64,000 bases of DNA, from assembly GCA_964020155.1 (NCBI GenBank), contig OZ026554.1:4600327-4664326 (forward strand). Reading direction: 5' to 3'. The position numbers and the translations under genes were made by a program. This DNA is from Chondrilla cf. caribensis. Taxonomy: Eukaryota; Porifera; Demospongiae; Chondrillida; Chondrillidae. Each line of letters starts with the position of its first letter. Position 1 is the first letter of the stretch. The notes under the pieces are model-generated. The model saw nothing but the letters and a program-made list of their open reading frames with translations. It searched no databases and was not told the origin of the DNA. Positions 22,898 through 34,400 of this stretch are shown one piece after another.

Positions 22898-23202
22898 TAA
22901 CTGTAGGTATACATGTACGTGCATGGGCATTTGTGTGGGTTTGCGATCTCCACTGTGGGTAAATACTCATTTCCTCAACAATGAAACACAATCACATCAT
23001 CTGATTCAAAACTTTTAGAAGTACTGCAGCATAGTCATATAAAATTATGATAGTAATGATAGTGATATACATTTTAGCAATGAGAAAATAAAAGCTACTC
23101 GGTAGTTCAAATGAAGTTTGAGAAATACACTTAATTTAGGTGGAATATAGTATAATAATATACTATGATTATTCAATGGAAGTGAAATTGCATAGTAATA
23201 CT
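22085..23202. repeat. Array spacer, long type (copy 2), lacking satellite and LINE
   Basis: Paralogous to 10520-14192, but the 360-bp satellite and the LINE fragment are both absent, so it shows the ancestral arrangement. It holds a (TG)n tract at about 22806-22890 and the 3' flank of the next receptor. No coding sequence. Confidence 0.7.
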
Positions 23203-25470
23203 TTAGACTTTGGTGTCTGCTGTTGTCGGCTTGCTACTTGTGATAGTTTTAGAGTGTCTTGTTCTCGAACAACACAGGAGGGACCAGTAGAGACGAAACA
23301 CTTTCTTTGTGAACAGGAAGGCCACCAAAACACTCACAGCTTGAGTCGTGTTGAAGATGATGAAGAGATACCAGGCCCATGAGAGATCACTTGAGAATAG
23401 GGCCAAAAATCCAAATAACCACGATAAACCGGTAACAGTCAGCAAAGCTATAGCAAATCGGAAATCCTTCCATGATTGTTTCCTTTGTTCTTTGGGGTCA
23501 ATAGAGCTTGCCATTGGTCTGCGTTTAATACGTCCTATCATCACCATGACAACAACAAATGCAATCACGTTGAAGATGACGGACAGTCCAACTGGTACTA
23601 CAAATGTCACAATAAGAGCAATAGGTTGGTTTATCCAACAACTACTCCCGACACCATAGTTCACAGAGTCCTCCACTGTAAAATTGACAATGATTGTAGG
23701 AATGACAATGACAAGAGGTGACAGCCATGCCAAGAGCATGTAGAGAGTGAGCAACTTCCAGTTTTCTGCAGTACTTTTGTTCAACTTCTTAACGTTGTAG
23801 AAACTCCTCACTAGTTCTGACCCCATCACTGTCATCCAACTGAAACGACACAGGTACGCGTAATGAAGGACTATACCAACAATGATACAAAGTTCGGATA
23901 GACTGAAAAATGTGAACAAAGGGCCCCCAAAGAGGAATATCAGATCTCCCAATAGAATTGACAAGACAAAGTTCACCATCAGCTTACTGAAGAAGGTACG
24001 AAGCTTTTTGAACAAAAAGAAGGTGAGAAGGATCAACAAACAGCTCACAAAATCTATGAATATTCCAATATACGAAAGAATGTCAAAGGCAATTGGATAA
24101 CTGAACACAGTCTCAATTCTTGTGTTGTTTCTAGTAAAGTTTTGAGTAAGACTGGTACAAATGAGAGGTCTACCATTCTTGTCGGTGCCTTCAATGAAGT
24201 AAGTCTCGCTGTCAGATAACCACAACAAATTGAATGTGCTACTGCCATTTCCTTGTTGAATGTACTCACTACTCTCAAGAATGATGGGAACACAGTTTGT
24301 ACTCTGGACACTCGGGATGCACACAAGTGGTCTACCATTGTTGTTTACACTCTCAATGGACACATTCAGGTTGTAGCTATTCCAGAACACACTTTCGTTG
24401 CTTATCAGAGAGTACGAACCTCCTACCAGTGTGATTGCTGTGGAGTTAGTACAGTTGGCAGATGGCAATGTACGACAAGATCCTCTGAATGCATCATAGA
24501 CACTCCCACTTGGACACACCTCTTCTACAACATTATAACGTATTGAAGATGATGAAACCAATTTACCAGTACCAGAGACGTCCAAGAGTACAGCAATATT
24601 AGGTATTCCACTTCTACCAACTGCAAATCTAACAGGAGAACATGTAACATTTTGGATGCTCACGTTCCAGCAGGCTGCACAGTATGTATTAGCATACACC
24701 GATCCATTATATGCTACCAGGTTTAGACCGAATGTAGTACAGTTCTCTCTGAGGTCCATTGGGGAATCTTCAGGGCATATAGTAATCAGTCCTGTAGGCA
24801 AATCCTCTTTACATCGACGTGGATGAGATAGAGATGATGGTGGACGGTAGTAGTCAAAATCACAGAACGTTAACAATTCATTGAGAGTATAATTCGTTTG
24901 TACTTCACCTTCGCGGTTCACCGATAAAAAGACTGGACAACCTAGCTGTATCCTCCATCTCATATCAGTTGACTGCTGTAGTCCGTTACATCGGGCGCAG
25001 AACTCGTTACGATAAACTAATCCCGTACTTCCATCAGTTACTGGAGGAGGAACAATTTTATAGGAGGTACGAGTAGCGGTAGGATCCTCGCAAAGAGACA
25101 CAATCTCGTTGACGTTGGCCACTCCGTCAGCTAGCTGGTCGGTGATCCATGAGCGAGAACACGAGGTGATCATCCAGTAAGTATCAAGTCCGGAATTGAT
25201 ACACGAAAATCGTGGATCTAGAGCTGTCTTTGGCGTCACTTCAGCATCGTGACAACAGTCTCCGTAAACTAGACAAGAGCGGTCACAATAGCAGTAAGTG
25301 GTAGATCCACCGATACAAGAGGAAGCGGGACATCCTTCGTTTGGGTTTGCAGGGCGCTCGGGAAAGGCGGGGGCTGGTTCAAGGTTTGTGAATAGACATA
25401 GAATCACAAGAAATAGAGTCTGACTTTGAGCTAGTTGAAATCGATACTTGACCATCTTGTCTGGGGACAA
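23203..25470 (-). CDS. Somatomedin-B domain adhesion-type 7TM receptor (array copy 7)
   Basis: Intronless 755-aa receptor. Met1 (MSPDK) or Met6 (MVKYRFQLAQ) may start; Met6 is shared with copy 8120-10408 and sits directly before the signal core (LFLVILCLF). Somatomedin-B: CPASSC, CYCDRSC, GDCC. The ectodomain is nearly identical to 8120-10408 up to about two thirds of its length, then carries the GNGSSTFNLLW block of the other subtype. TM2-TM3 return to the GGPLFTFF/CIIVGIVLHY type. It is thus a mosaic. The 7TM fills the last 295 residues; no GPS motif. A CRE palindrome lies about 150 bp upstream. Confidence 0.85.
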   Translation of the reverse strand: MSPDKMVKYRFQLAQSQTLFLVILCLFTNLEPAPAFPERPANPNEGCPASSCIGGSTTYCYCDRSCLVYGDCCHDAEVTPKTALDPRFSCINSGLDTYWMITSCSRSWITDQLADGVANVNEIVSLCEDPTATRTSYKIVPPPVTDGSTGLVYRNEFCARCNGLQQSTDMRWRIQLGCPVFLSVNREGEVQTNYTLNELLTFCDFDYYRPPSSLSHPRRCKEDLPTGLITICPEDSPMDLRENCTTFGLNLVAYNGSVYANTYCAACWNVSIQNVTCSPVRFAVGRSGIPNIAVLLDVSGTGKLVSSSSIRYNVVEEVCPSGSVYDAFRGSCRTLPSANCTNSTAITLVGGSYSLISNESVFWNSYNLNVSIESVNNNGRPLVCIPSVQSTNCVPIILESSEYIQQGNGSSTFNLLWLSDSETYFIEGTDKNGRPLICTSLTQNFTRNNTRIETVFSYPIAFDILSYIGIFIDFVSCLLILLTFFLFKKLRTFFSKLMVNFVLSILLGDLIFLFGGPLFTFFSLSELCIIVGIVLHYAYLCRFSWMTVMGSELVRSFYNVKKLNKSTAENWKLLTLYMLLAWLSPLVIVIPTIIVNFTVEDSVNYGVGSSCWINQPIALIVTFVVPVGLSVIFNVIAFVVVMVMIGRIKRRPMASSIDPKEQRKQSWKDFRFAIALLTVTGLSWLFGFLALFSSDLSWAWYLFIIFNTTQAVSVLVAFLFTKKVFRLYWSLLCCSRTRHSKTITSSKPTTADTKV

Positions 25471-25598
25471 AAGAACTTCATATGCTCATCTTTAACAACG
25501 TTCAGAAAAAACTGCGGGAAGATACAAAGGATGTTGCGGTTGATAATGGATATTTATCAACGCAGTCACCACACTACTATGTGTTCCTTCCACGTTTC

Positions 25599-25635
25599 CG
25601 CCGTTAATTGACAATGTATGACGTCAATTATTATT
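25599..25635. promoter_or_regulatory. CRE-like palindrome upstream of receptor copy 7
   Basis: TGACGTCA lies at 25619-25626 within AATTGACAATG(TA)TGACGTCAATTA, similar to the duplicated element upstream of receptor copy 1. Distance to the receptor start is about 150 bp. A shared bZIP input is inferred only from sequence likeness. Confidence 0.4.
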
Positions 25636-25639
25636 AAGG

Positions 25640-26569
25640 TCGTTGAGTGGCAAGAAAGTACACGATTGAATGTAGAATGGCGAATTAGATGATTTTATCG
25701 ACGGAGAAAACTTGGAAATGGCACCCCCGAGTCAAATTTCCTAGAAAATGTGGCTCCCGCCTAAGAAAATTGGTCTCCCCTTTCCTATAGGGATATTTCC
25801 TCCCATGAGTGAAAACTTTGAATTTTTGTACTACTTATATCCTTTGCATGACATTGTACATTGCTACTCAACTGGTACGGTAACCATTTTTGCCCCTCGT
25901 TATGCACATGACGTCGAATGCATAATAATAATCTTAATTCCGTCGGTGTATTACAGACTATTATAGGCTAACAATGGGATTACAATGGGAGATATTAGCT
26001 GTTGGGATTAACAAAGTTGGCACATGGTATATTGCTGTTGCCACCATCTGTACAGGCTTAATGCTATTCATTAACAACTACAGTTAATCATTAGGCTATC
26101 GTAACAGCTATGCAGAAGAAGCTGAAATAGCCATGCATGTTACCTCCAGATGAATATCCTGCAGCAGTGATACAGGCTTGAATATTAAGCAATTACAATG
26201 TGTTCCCTGTAAGATTAACATCTACCAGGGAGCAAGTGTGAATTCGAATGACAGAACTGATCCGTTACAATGGTCCCTATAGTATACTGAGGGTGTATAT
26301 ATTATGTACGTACGTATATTGTAGATTTAATGTCAGCCTCATTGAATGTTACCATCGTGATAAAATTTAATAATAATCCATATTAGAGATATAATCAAAG
26401 CATACTTTCATACCATGCACACAATGAATACAATATGAGAGGAATCTCAAACAATTGTTTGCAGTGTTACAGTAATAGATGACAGACAAATACAGACTGT
26501 GTTAAAAATAGTTAGCATAATAGTAATGTTTGTTAGTACTGTTACTAGTTTTAGTGACATCTTTATACC
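25640..26569. other. Spacer with a diverged third copy of the long array spacer
   Basis: Around 25990-26145, ATTGCTGTTGCCACCATCTG and GAAGCTGAAATAGCCATGCA echo the spacers at 10.8/13.2 kb and 22.4 kb with much divergence and no satellite. This suggests an older duplication of the same unit. No gene is seen in the rest. Confidence 0.45.
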
Positions 26570-28807
26570 TTAATTTGCACTTGTTGTGGATGGCTTCTTA
26601 CTGGAGATACTCTTGAAAGGATTCATCCTTGAGCAACACAGAAGGGACCAGTAGAGACGAAACACTTTCTTAGTGAACAGAAAGGCCACCAAAACCGTCA
26701 CAGCTTGAGTTGTGTTGAAGATGATGAAGAGATACCAGGCCCATGAGAGATCACTTGAGAATAGGGCCAAAAATCCAAATAACCACGATAAACCGGTAAC
26801 AGTCAGCAAAGCTACGGCAAATCGGAAATCCTTCCATGATTGTTTCCTATGTTCTTTGGGGTCGTCAGAGCTTGCAATTGGTCTGTACCTGATGTGTCCT
26901 ACAATCACCATGACAACAACGAAGGCAATTACATTGAAGATGACGGACAGTCCCACTGGTACTACAAATGTCACAATCAGAGCAATAGGTTGGTTTATCC
27001 AACAACTACTCCCGACACCATAGTTCACAGAGTCCTCCACTGTAAAATTGACAATGATTGTAGGAATGACAATGACAAGAGGTGACAGCCATGCCAAGAG
27101 CATGTAGAGAGTGAACAACTTCCAGTTTTCTGCAGTACTTTTGTTCAACTTCTTTATGACATTGTTGTAGAAACTCCTTATGAGCTCCGACCCTATCACT
27201 GTCATCCAACTGAAACGACACAGGTACACGTAATGAAGGACTATACCAACAGTGATACATAAATCTGGTGAATTGAAAAATGAAAAAAAGGGGGCTCCAA
27301 AGAGAAAAATTAGGTCTCCCAATAGAATTGACAAGACAAGGTTCACCATCAGCTTACTGAAGAAGGTTCGGAGGTCTTTAAACAAGAAGAAGGTGAGAAT
27401 GAACAATAAACAGCTCACAAAATCTATGGATATTCCAATATACGAAAGAATGTCAAAAGCTACTGGATAACTGAACACAGGTTCAATTATTGTGTTGTTT
27501 CTAGTAAAGTTTTGAGTAAGACTGGTACAAATGAGAGGTCTACCATTCTTGTCGGTGCCTTCAATGGAGTAAGTCTTGTTGTCGGATAACCACAACAAAT
27601 TGAATGTGCTACTGCCATTTCCTTGTTGAATGTATTCACTACTCTCAAGAATGATGGGAACACAGTTTGTACTCTGGACACTCGGAATGCACACAAGTGG
27701 TCTACCATTGTCGTTTACACTCTCAATGGACACATTCAGGTTGTAGCTATTCCAGAACACACTTTCGTTGCTTATCAGAGAGTACGAACCTCCTACCAGT
27801 GTGATTGCTGTGGAGTTAGTACAGTTGGCAGATGGCAATGCACGACAAGATCCTCTGAATGTATCATAGACACTCCCACTTGGACACACCTCTTCTACGA
27901 GACTATATGTTGTTGTAGAGGATGAAGCTGTTCTCCCGGTACCAGATATATCCCATAGAATAGCAATATTACCAAGCTCCATTGGTAAGGTGGGTTTCAC
28001 TAAATCTAGTAAGCATGAATCAAGTGTGATGATGGTAACATTCCAGCAGGCTGCACAGTATGCATTAAAATACACAGATCCACCAAAATTGGATGTTACC
28101 AAGTTTAGACCAAATGTAGCACAGTTCTCTCTAAGGTCCATTGAAGCATCTTGTGGGCACGTAGAAATCACCCCTTGAGGTAATGGCTTACATTCACGGG
28201 GACTAGATAGCGATGTTGGAGGTAGATAAAAGTTGGCAGAACAAAATTGGAACAATTCGTTGAAAGTTAGAACAGTTTCCGAACTCAACGTTGTAGAGTT
28301 TTCACAAGAAAGCTGTATCCTCCATCTGATTCCATTTGACTGCTGTAGTCCGTTACATCGGGCGCAGAACTCGTTACGATAAACTAATCCCGTACTTCCA
28401 TCAGTTACTGGAGGAGGAACAATTCTATAGGAGGCACGAGTAGCGGTAGGATCCTCGCAAAGAGACACAATCTCGTTGACGTTGGCCACTCCGTCAGCTA
28501 GCTGTTCGGTGATCCATGAGCGAGAACACGAGGCGATCATCCAGTAAGTATCAAGTCCAGAATTGATACACGAAAATCGCATGTCCGTGGAAGAATTCAT
28601 TGTCGGTACACTAGCATCGTGACAGCAGTCTCCGTACAGTAGACAGGAAGGGTCACAATAGCAGAAAGGAGGATCGTTATTGAAAGTCAATGCACAAGAT
28701 GAATCCAAGCAGGGGCCCAGGTATATACCTTCGGAAGCTACATGCATAGAGCCCCAGATGATAAGAACAATCGGAAGAGAAGAGGGATATCGACTATTTG
28801 CTGTCAT
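26570..28807 (-). CDS. Somatomedin-B domain adhesion-type 7TM receptor (array copy 8)
   Basis: Intronless 745-aa receptor with a different signal peptide (MTANSRYPSS, then LPIVLIIWG) shared only with the broken copy at 39812-42074. Somatomedin-B has CYCDPSC and GDCC. The middle of the ectodomain diverges from the other copies (TFNELFQFC), while the region from CRTLPSANCT-like onward and the 7TM are near-identical to them. Intracellular loop 2 has two extra residues (SFYNNVIKKLNK). TM6 is GLSWLFGF. The tail ends KPSTTSAN. The single Met before the signal peptide makes the start unambiguous. No GPS motif. It is the outermost contiguous member of the array. Confidence 0.85.
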   Translation of the reverse strand: MTANSRYPSSLPIVLIIWGSMHVASEGIYLGPCLDSSCALTFNNDPPFCYCDPSCLLYGDCCHDASVPTMNSSTDMRFSCINSGLDTYWMIASCSRSWITEQLADGVANVNEIVSLCEDPTATRASYRIVPPPVTDGSTGLVYRNEFCARCNGLQQSNGIRWRIQLSCENSTTLSSETVLTFNELFQFCSANFYLPPTSLSSPRECKPLPQGVISTCPQDASMDLRENCATFGLNLVTSNFGGSVYFNAYCAACWNVTIITLDSCLLDLVKPTLPMELGNIAILWDISGTGRTASSSTTTYSLVEEVCPSGSVYDTFRGSCRALPSANCTNSTAITLVGGSYSLISNESVFWNSYNLNVSIESVNDNGRPLVCIPSVQSTNCVPIILESSEYIQQGNGSSTFNLLWLSDNKTYSIEGTDKNGRPLICTSLTQNFTRNNTIIEPVFSYPVAFDILSYIGISIDFVSCLLFILTFFLFKDLRTFFSKLMVNLVLSILLGDLIFLFGAPFFSFFNSPDLCITVGIVLHYVYLCRFSWMTVIGSELIRSFYNNVIKKLNKSTAENWKLFTLYMLLAWLSPLVIVIPTIIVNFTVEDSVNYGVGSSCWINQPIALIVTFVVPVGLSVIFNVIAFVVVMVIVGHIRYRPIASSDDPKEHRKQSWKDFRFAVALLTVTGLSWLFGFLALFSSDLSWAWYLFIIFNTTQAVTVLVAFLFTKKVFRLYWSLLCCSRMNPFKSISSKKPSTTSAN

Positions 28808-30439
28808 CTTCTATACGTGACTTCGCTCTCCACCGTGGTAGCATAGACAAGGTGTTACTGACAAATTGCGTTCGCAGCAATAAGTACATGATTACGTATA
28901 CGCGCGGGTGACATTTTCATTTCTCAGTAGCGGCAGGCCAGTAGGCGACTATCTAAGCGCCCCTCTCATTCCGGGCACTGATAGATCAAATATTAAATTC
29001 TATTATAGCTATAGAACCGTGATAGTGTTCAGTATGCATGCCACACGGTGGGAGTATTTCGTATACATGTACGTTGCATGGTGAGAGTATTTTGCATACT
29101 GTACATAATGTATTATAGAGCCATTTAGGAATGATATATATACAATACTTACGGTGGGAGGTGATAAATAACAATGAGCTAAATAAGAGTGATGTATTAT
29201 AATTATAATTCAACAGTTTCCAATGGAAGTTTGATAATTTGCTGCATGGTATTGCACATGCATGCATGCACGCACATGCACACGCACACACAACACACAC
29301 ACACACACACACACACTTGAATTGTTAGTGGATATCACCACTACTGCTGTATACAGGGACAACGGCTATTACTATTATGTTCACCAAGCAACACATTCAA
29401 GGCTGAATGGTGTGAGTGGTGTGTAAACAGCATCATGAAGTAATGTACAAATTTGGGGTGACCACTGTATATCACCCTTGCCATTATGTGCTGAATACAG
29501 GTGACAGTAGGCTGTTGTCACAGTGTGAGACACTACACCATGGAACCGCAGAGGACATTTTAGTGTTCATGCATGCACTTAGACACAATAAGTCTATCCA
29601 TCTAACAGCAATTTGAAGTGATGAATCATATATTATATTTCACCTGCATGGTGAAATTCATATAGCTGTCACTGTGGTGACAGAACCAAACATGGCAATT
29701 AGGAAGTTTGACCTCACCACAGGAAGTGTCGAGTTTGGACAAAGCCCACCACAGGAATTCCCACCTTCATGTAAGGAATGAGTCATGAGTGATCATCCTT
29801 TTCATGATTGAATCTGCCTGATTCAAGGTGCACACCACATTGTATAGACCCAATTAACACGGTGTGTGTAAATAGACATAGAGGATGTGCCCTACATTTT
29901 ATCAAGGAAAGTCTCCCCCTCCACATTTATACCTGTTAAGCTGATCATGATCAGCAGGAGTGGAATGCAGGTTTAGTAGTTCACACTATGTTAGTCTAGC
30001 TGCTAGCCCCCACATTTACCCCTTGCTAGCCCTTACTTTTACCCTTTGCTAGCCCCCACATTTACCCTTTGCTAGCCCTTACTTTTACCCTTTTCGCTCA
30101 CACGAAGGGTAAAAGTAGGGGCTAGCAGCTAGACTAACAGTGAGTACAGTAGAAGTGCAATAGCCTACACTGTGTGGGTACAGTGGGGCAAGTTGAAGCC
30201 CACCTTATCACATCCTCTCCTTTATACATCCAAATATGCATGTGTGGACATAGATCACCAAAAACATACATAGAATGTGCAATGTTGGTACATACACCAT
30301 ATCATCACTTCACTAATAAAATTCCAATACATTCAAAATAATCAATTCAATGGATATCACAAATGCTACCTGTGATATGTAAAAAATTCAAAAACTACCA
30401 ATACTATATAACACCTATCAATATCTACCTGTAGGAAGA
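28808..30439. other. Intergenic stretch between receptor array and dolichol kinase
   Basis: 5' flank of receptor copy 8 followed by the 3' flank of the dolichol kinase gene. A short (CA)n tract lies at 29280-29315. Apart from the inverted repeat listed separately, no gene or known element was recognised. Confidence 0.5.
29990..30138. repeat. Inverted repeat with perfect 21-bp arms
   Basis: The arm beginning GTTAGTCTAGCTGCTAGCCC (29990-30010) is exactly reverse-complementary to 30118-30138. Between the arms, a GCTAGCCC(C/T)(A/T) plus TTACCCTT motif is repeated four times. It can fold as a long hairpin and resembles a small foldback element. No coding potential. Confidence 0.7.
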
Positions 30440-31452
30440 TCATGTGTAAGAGACAAGCAGGAGGCTGAAGAAGTAAATTGGAAGGATGAGGTTGTCGATC
30501 TGACTGGTGAAGGCCTCTAGAAGTGACGTCATTACGATGGCTCCACCCAGACACCAGTAATCGTACGGAGAGTAGTAATACAAGGAGACAGCTGGGTCTG
30601 GAAAAGACAGAATGGAACACTGCACATAGTCTCGAGTAGCCAGGTAGACATGCAGTTATGTAATAGACAAAATGGAGGCTATGATCCATATATGTAGATA
30701 TTTACGTCTGACTGTACTGTGGAGGTGGAGTGTGCAACTAGCTTCACTTCCACTATATCATGGTTTGATTTTAACACCTCAGGAATGACATCCTGTTGCA
30801 CCACTGGGGAAGTAATGCTGTGATATACTACCTATGGTAAAGGTGGAATTCCACATGATTGAAAATCCAACAATGTAAGCATACTGACTAAGCACTTTGG
30901 AGAGATTGCATTTCATGTAGCAATCATATTTCCCCATTCCCACTTTTGAGCCTCTGTTTGTGGTAATGTTAAAATGTCACTGGTGTTAGAAAACACAATG
31001 GCAGAGAAAAAGTCTGGCTACATAAGACCACCGTAGGACATGATTGGGAAGAAACTGAAAGGTTGAGTGTAATGAGGGGCAAACCTTCCATACATACATA
31101 TAACAACACAGACACAATACACACACTCACCTATGTACGAGAGGAGGACCACAGCAACCACTTGACCGACTATAGAAGCAACAGCTCCCTCTACAGTTTT
31201 ATTGGTGCCTACATAAAGCATACAGGATGAATGACTACAAGTGTAAAACGATTGTGATGCACAGTTGGTACTATTGAATGGAGTACCTGGTATTTTCCAC
31301 TTGCCAAAGGATTTCCCCACAATTGATGCCAACGAGTCACCAACACCCAGGGCAATGACTCCAGAATACAGACTGATCTTAGGCCAACCTACATGAGGGG
31401 GATAGTATTGGTTTCTATGGATAGGCTTACATAAACTCTCTCTCTGTGTGTG

Positions 31453-31492
<40 letters not shown>

Positions 31493-34400
31493 TGTGCATG
31501 AGTATGTGTGGGTGTGTTATGTGTGTGTACATGTGTGTACATGCTTGAGATAAATTAATATTCAAACACACATGGGTATCCTCTAGTGGAGTGGACCTTT
31601 TAAACATTTCAATACATATTTACATACAACTGCACTGAGCTGTAGCAAGTAGAACAATCACCATACCTTTACCATAGCTGTTCAAAGGATACAGCCAGAG
31701 AGGGAGTGAGAAACCAACGAGTAAGTATATGTGGGTGAGAACGAGTGGTCCTTTATCCTTGGAATCCGTGAATTGATTGAGATGTACCCAAAGTGTGTCT
31801 CCAAAGGGCCAAAGTCTCAGACAGCGAACAAACTACAGCATAGAGAGAGTGGTAGGGAGCTGGTACACGATAATATACACACAGTATGTACATACAGTGC
31901 AACTCTCTTGGTAAGCACTGTAGTGAGTATATTCTTCTGTTAATGTATACACCTCACTCAGTCCCTAGCTCATGTATGTACACTATGTTGACCAGTACTG
32001 GTGGTAAGTACCTCTGATAAGAAGTACAGACTTGGTGTGCCCTTCAGGGTACTCACTAAGCAAGTTGGACTGTACTGACAAGACAGAATCTACACATCTG
32101 TACTGTACATGATGTGGATTTGTGGCCACTACTCTTGCAGACATACATACGTACATAAGTATGTAGGTACAAATGTATGCACACAATAAGACACCACTGT
32201 AGACACTTGTCCAGGGGTTAACATACTTCTAAGAACACAAACACAGTGAGAGCCACAACCGAAGCCAAACTGGTGAACTGAGGGTCAATGACTAGCCCTG
32301 GGACATAGATCAACACGGCTAGAAGATGAAACCATTTCCGAAACCATGGAGAGGAAGGACTGGAATAGAAATAAGGAGACAACATGACAGGCATGTATGT
32401 GCAAGTGTATATACACGTGTGCATACAGGTGTGTGTGTGTGTGTGTGCCCTTGTGTGCAAACATTTCAACAGACATACATAAGGTCACCATATTAGGATA
32501 TCCACCACATAGTGATGAATTACACTGGAGCACAATTTTCAACTTCAACTGTGAAAACTCTGCATCACGTGAACAGCATGCGAAGTAAAGACCTGTGGAA
32601 ATGTTCCCGCAAGAACTAGGAGAGGGCTAGTCTGTGTATCTGTGCTCTGTGAGACCTTAGTACTATATGGTACACTCTTGGCTTTATTGCATACGTACTT
32701 GTTTGCCTTGAATGCCATCAACCAGGTTGAAGAGGAAGACTGTGCCATTACTAGGAGCATGGCAAAACCAGACACAAGTGCCCAGTACAGCAACAGTGGA
32801 ATCTGTGCAAACAGACAAGTTATGAATGTCAGTCTCATTTCTCAAAGGTAGAGCGAATGGTCCATGTGTACATACGTACGTACGTACATACCTTGGAACT
32901 GTTGAAAGCATAGGCAAAGAACCAAACAAAAAATCTCCTCTCCATCAATGCTTCTAGCCAGGGGAGACACAGTAACACAGCCATGCCAACAATGGCAAGA
33001 TAAATGGTAGCCGACCAGAATCGATAACTTGTGGGGTCATTTCTGTTGAGGTGAAATGCAAGCCACATGATACACACATGACTGTGTGTGCACTGTATGT
33101 CTCCACACAAGAGGTTGGCACACCATGTGGAGAAGAGACAGTTTACATACACCAGGAACCGTGTCACATGAAATCGCAAAAAATTCAACAAGTATACAGG
33201 TATGTGTGTCTGTATATGTGCATACATACATACATACTGTATGATGTACAGTACGTACATGGAGTCTGTTGTGGGAGTGTGTATATATGTATGATATATA
33301 CACACTCCTATGTACAACAAACTCCATGTACTGTACACGCATACAGCTGATTCCAGACATATCTACAGAAAGTGCAACTGGGATGAATACAAATGCACAG
33401 AACTGATGTTTTCTTGCTGTGTATGTGTTACTCCCTTCTTTTCACAACACATGGTACAGACCTGCTCTGTTGAATTACGTTGTACAGCGTCGAGCACACC
33501 ATGGAGACCACAACAGCAGCAAAGATTACCATCTGAAGGCAGGGAAATGCAACAACGCACTTGAAACATGAATAAAGGATACTTTAAGCACTAAATAAAT
33601 ACATATGTGCATACATACCATATGTGCCAGCTTATGTAGTACATACATATGTAAATACCTGTAAAATGGAGGTAACTTCTGTCCTAGGCACTACCAAAGC
33701 TGCTGGCAGCCTTACAAGTCTGTACTGTAGTAATGGAGAACACATGGGCATGAACACAGGTCCCACACTGATCAAGTGCATGTGACACTCACGTGATTTA
33801 GAAGTTGAAGGATTACATCGTAACACGAAAGGGAAATTCCCTGACCAATGGTACAAGCTTCACACAGGGTGAAGCTACCTTCGAATGCATTCAGCAGCCA
33901 AGCAACAACAGTGATAAACAAATAGGAAGCACAAAGGATGTTGATGAAGAGAGGACCTACAGAAAGTGGGACTGATGTTGAATACTATCTAGCAGGATTT
34001 GGCAAGTGTGAGCCAAAATTAGACTGTACTCCCTCCCTTGAAGACGTCCTTGGTATGAGACTATGTGTGCACCTAATGCCACAACAGTTACTGGGAAGAT
34101 GATATACACCCTATCCTCTCTACAGTACAGTGCACATTCCGGACAACAATTTAAGGTAAAATATTGTACAATGGAATTTCCGTAATCTGACATTCTCTAT
34201 AACCCGATGTTGTTCAGAGACACGTCCATCATCATGGACTATACTATATAAACATCCATAATCTGACACCCTTTGTAATCTAACATACGTACATATTTAT
34301 CCCCCCAAAAGATTGTCAATGTTACAGTACTTGCGGTACACTGTAGATTTAGTGAGTGTACAAAAGTCCATGAAGTACAACACCGAACCATCATAGACTA

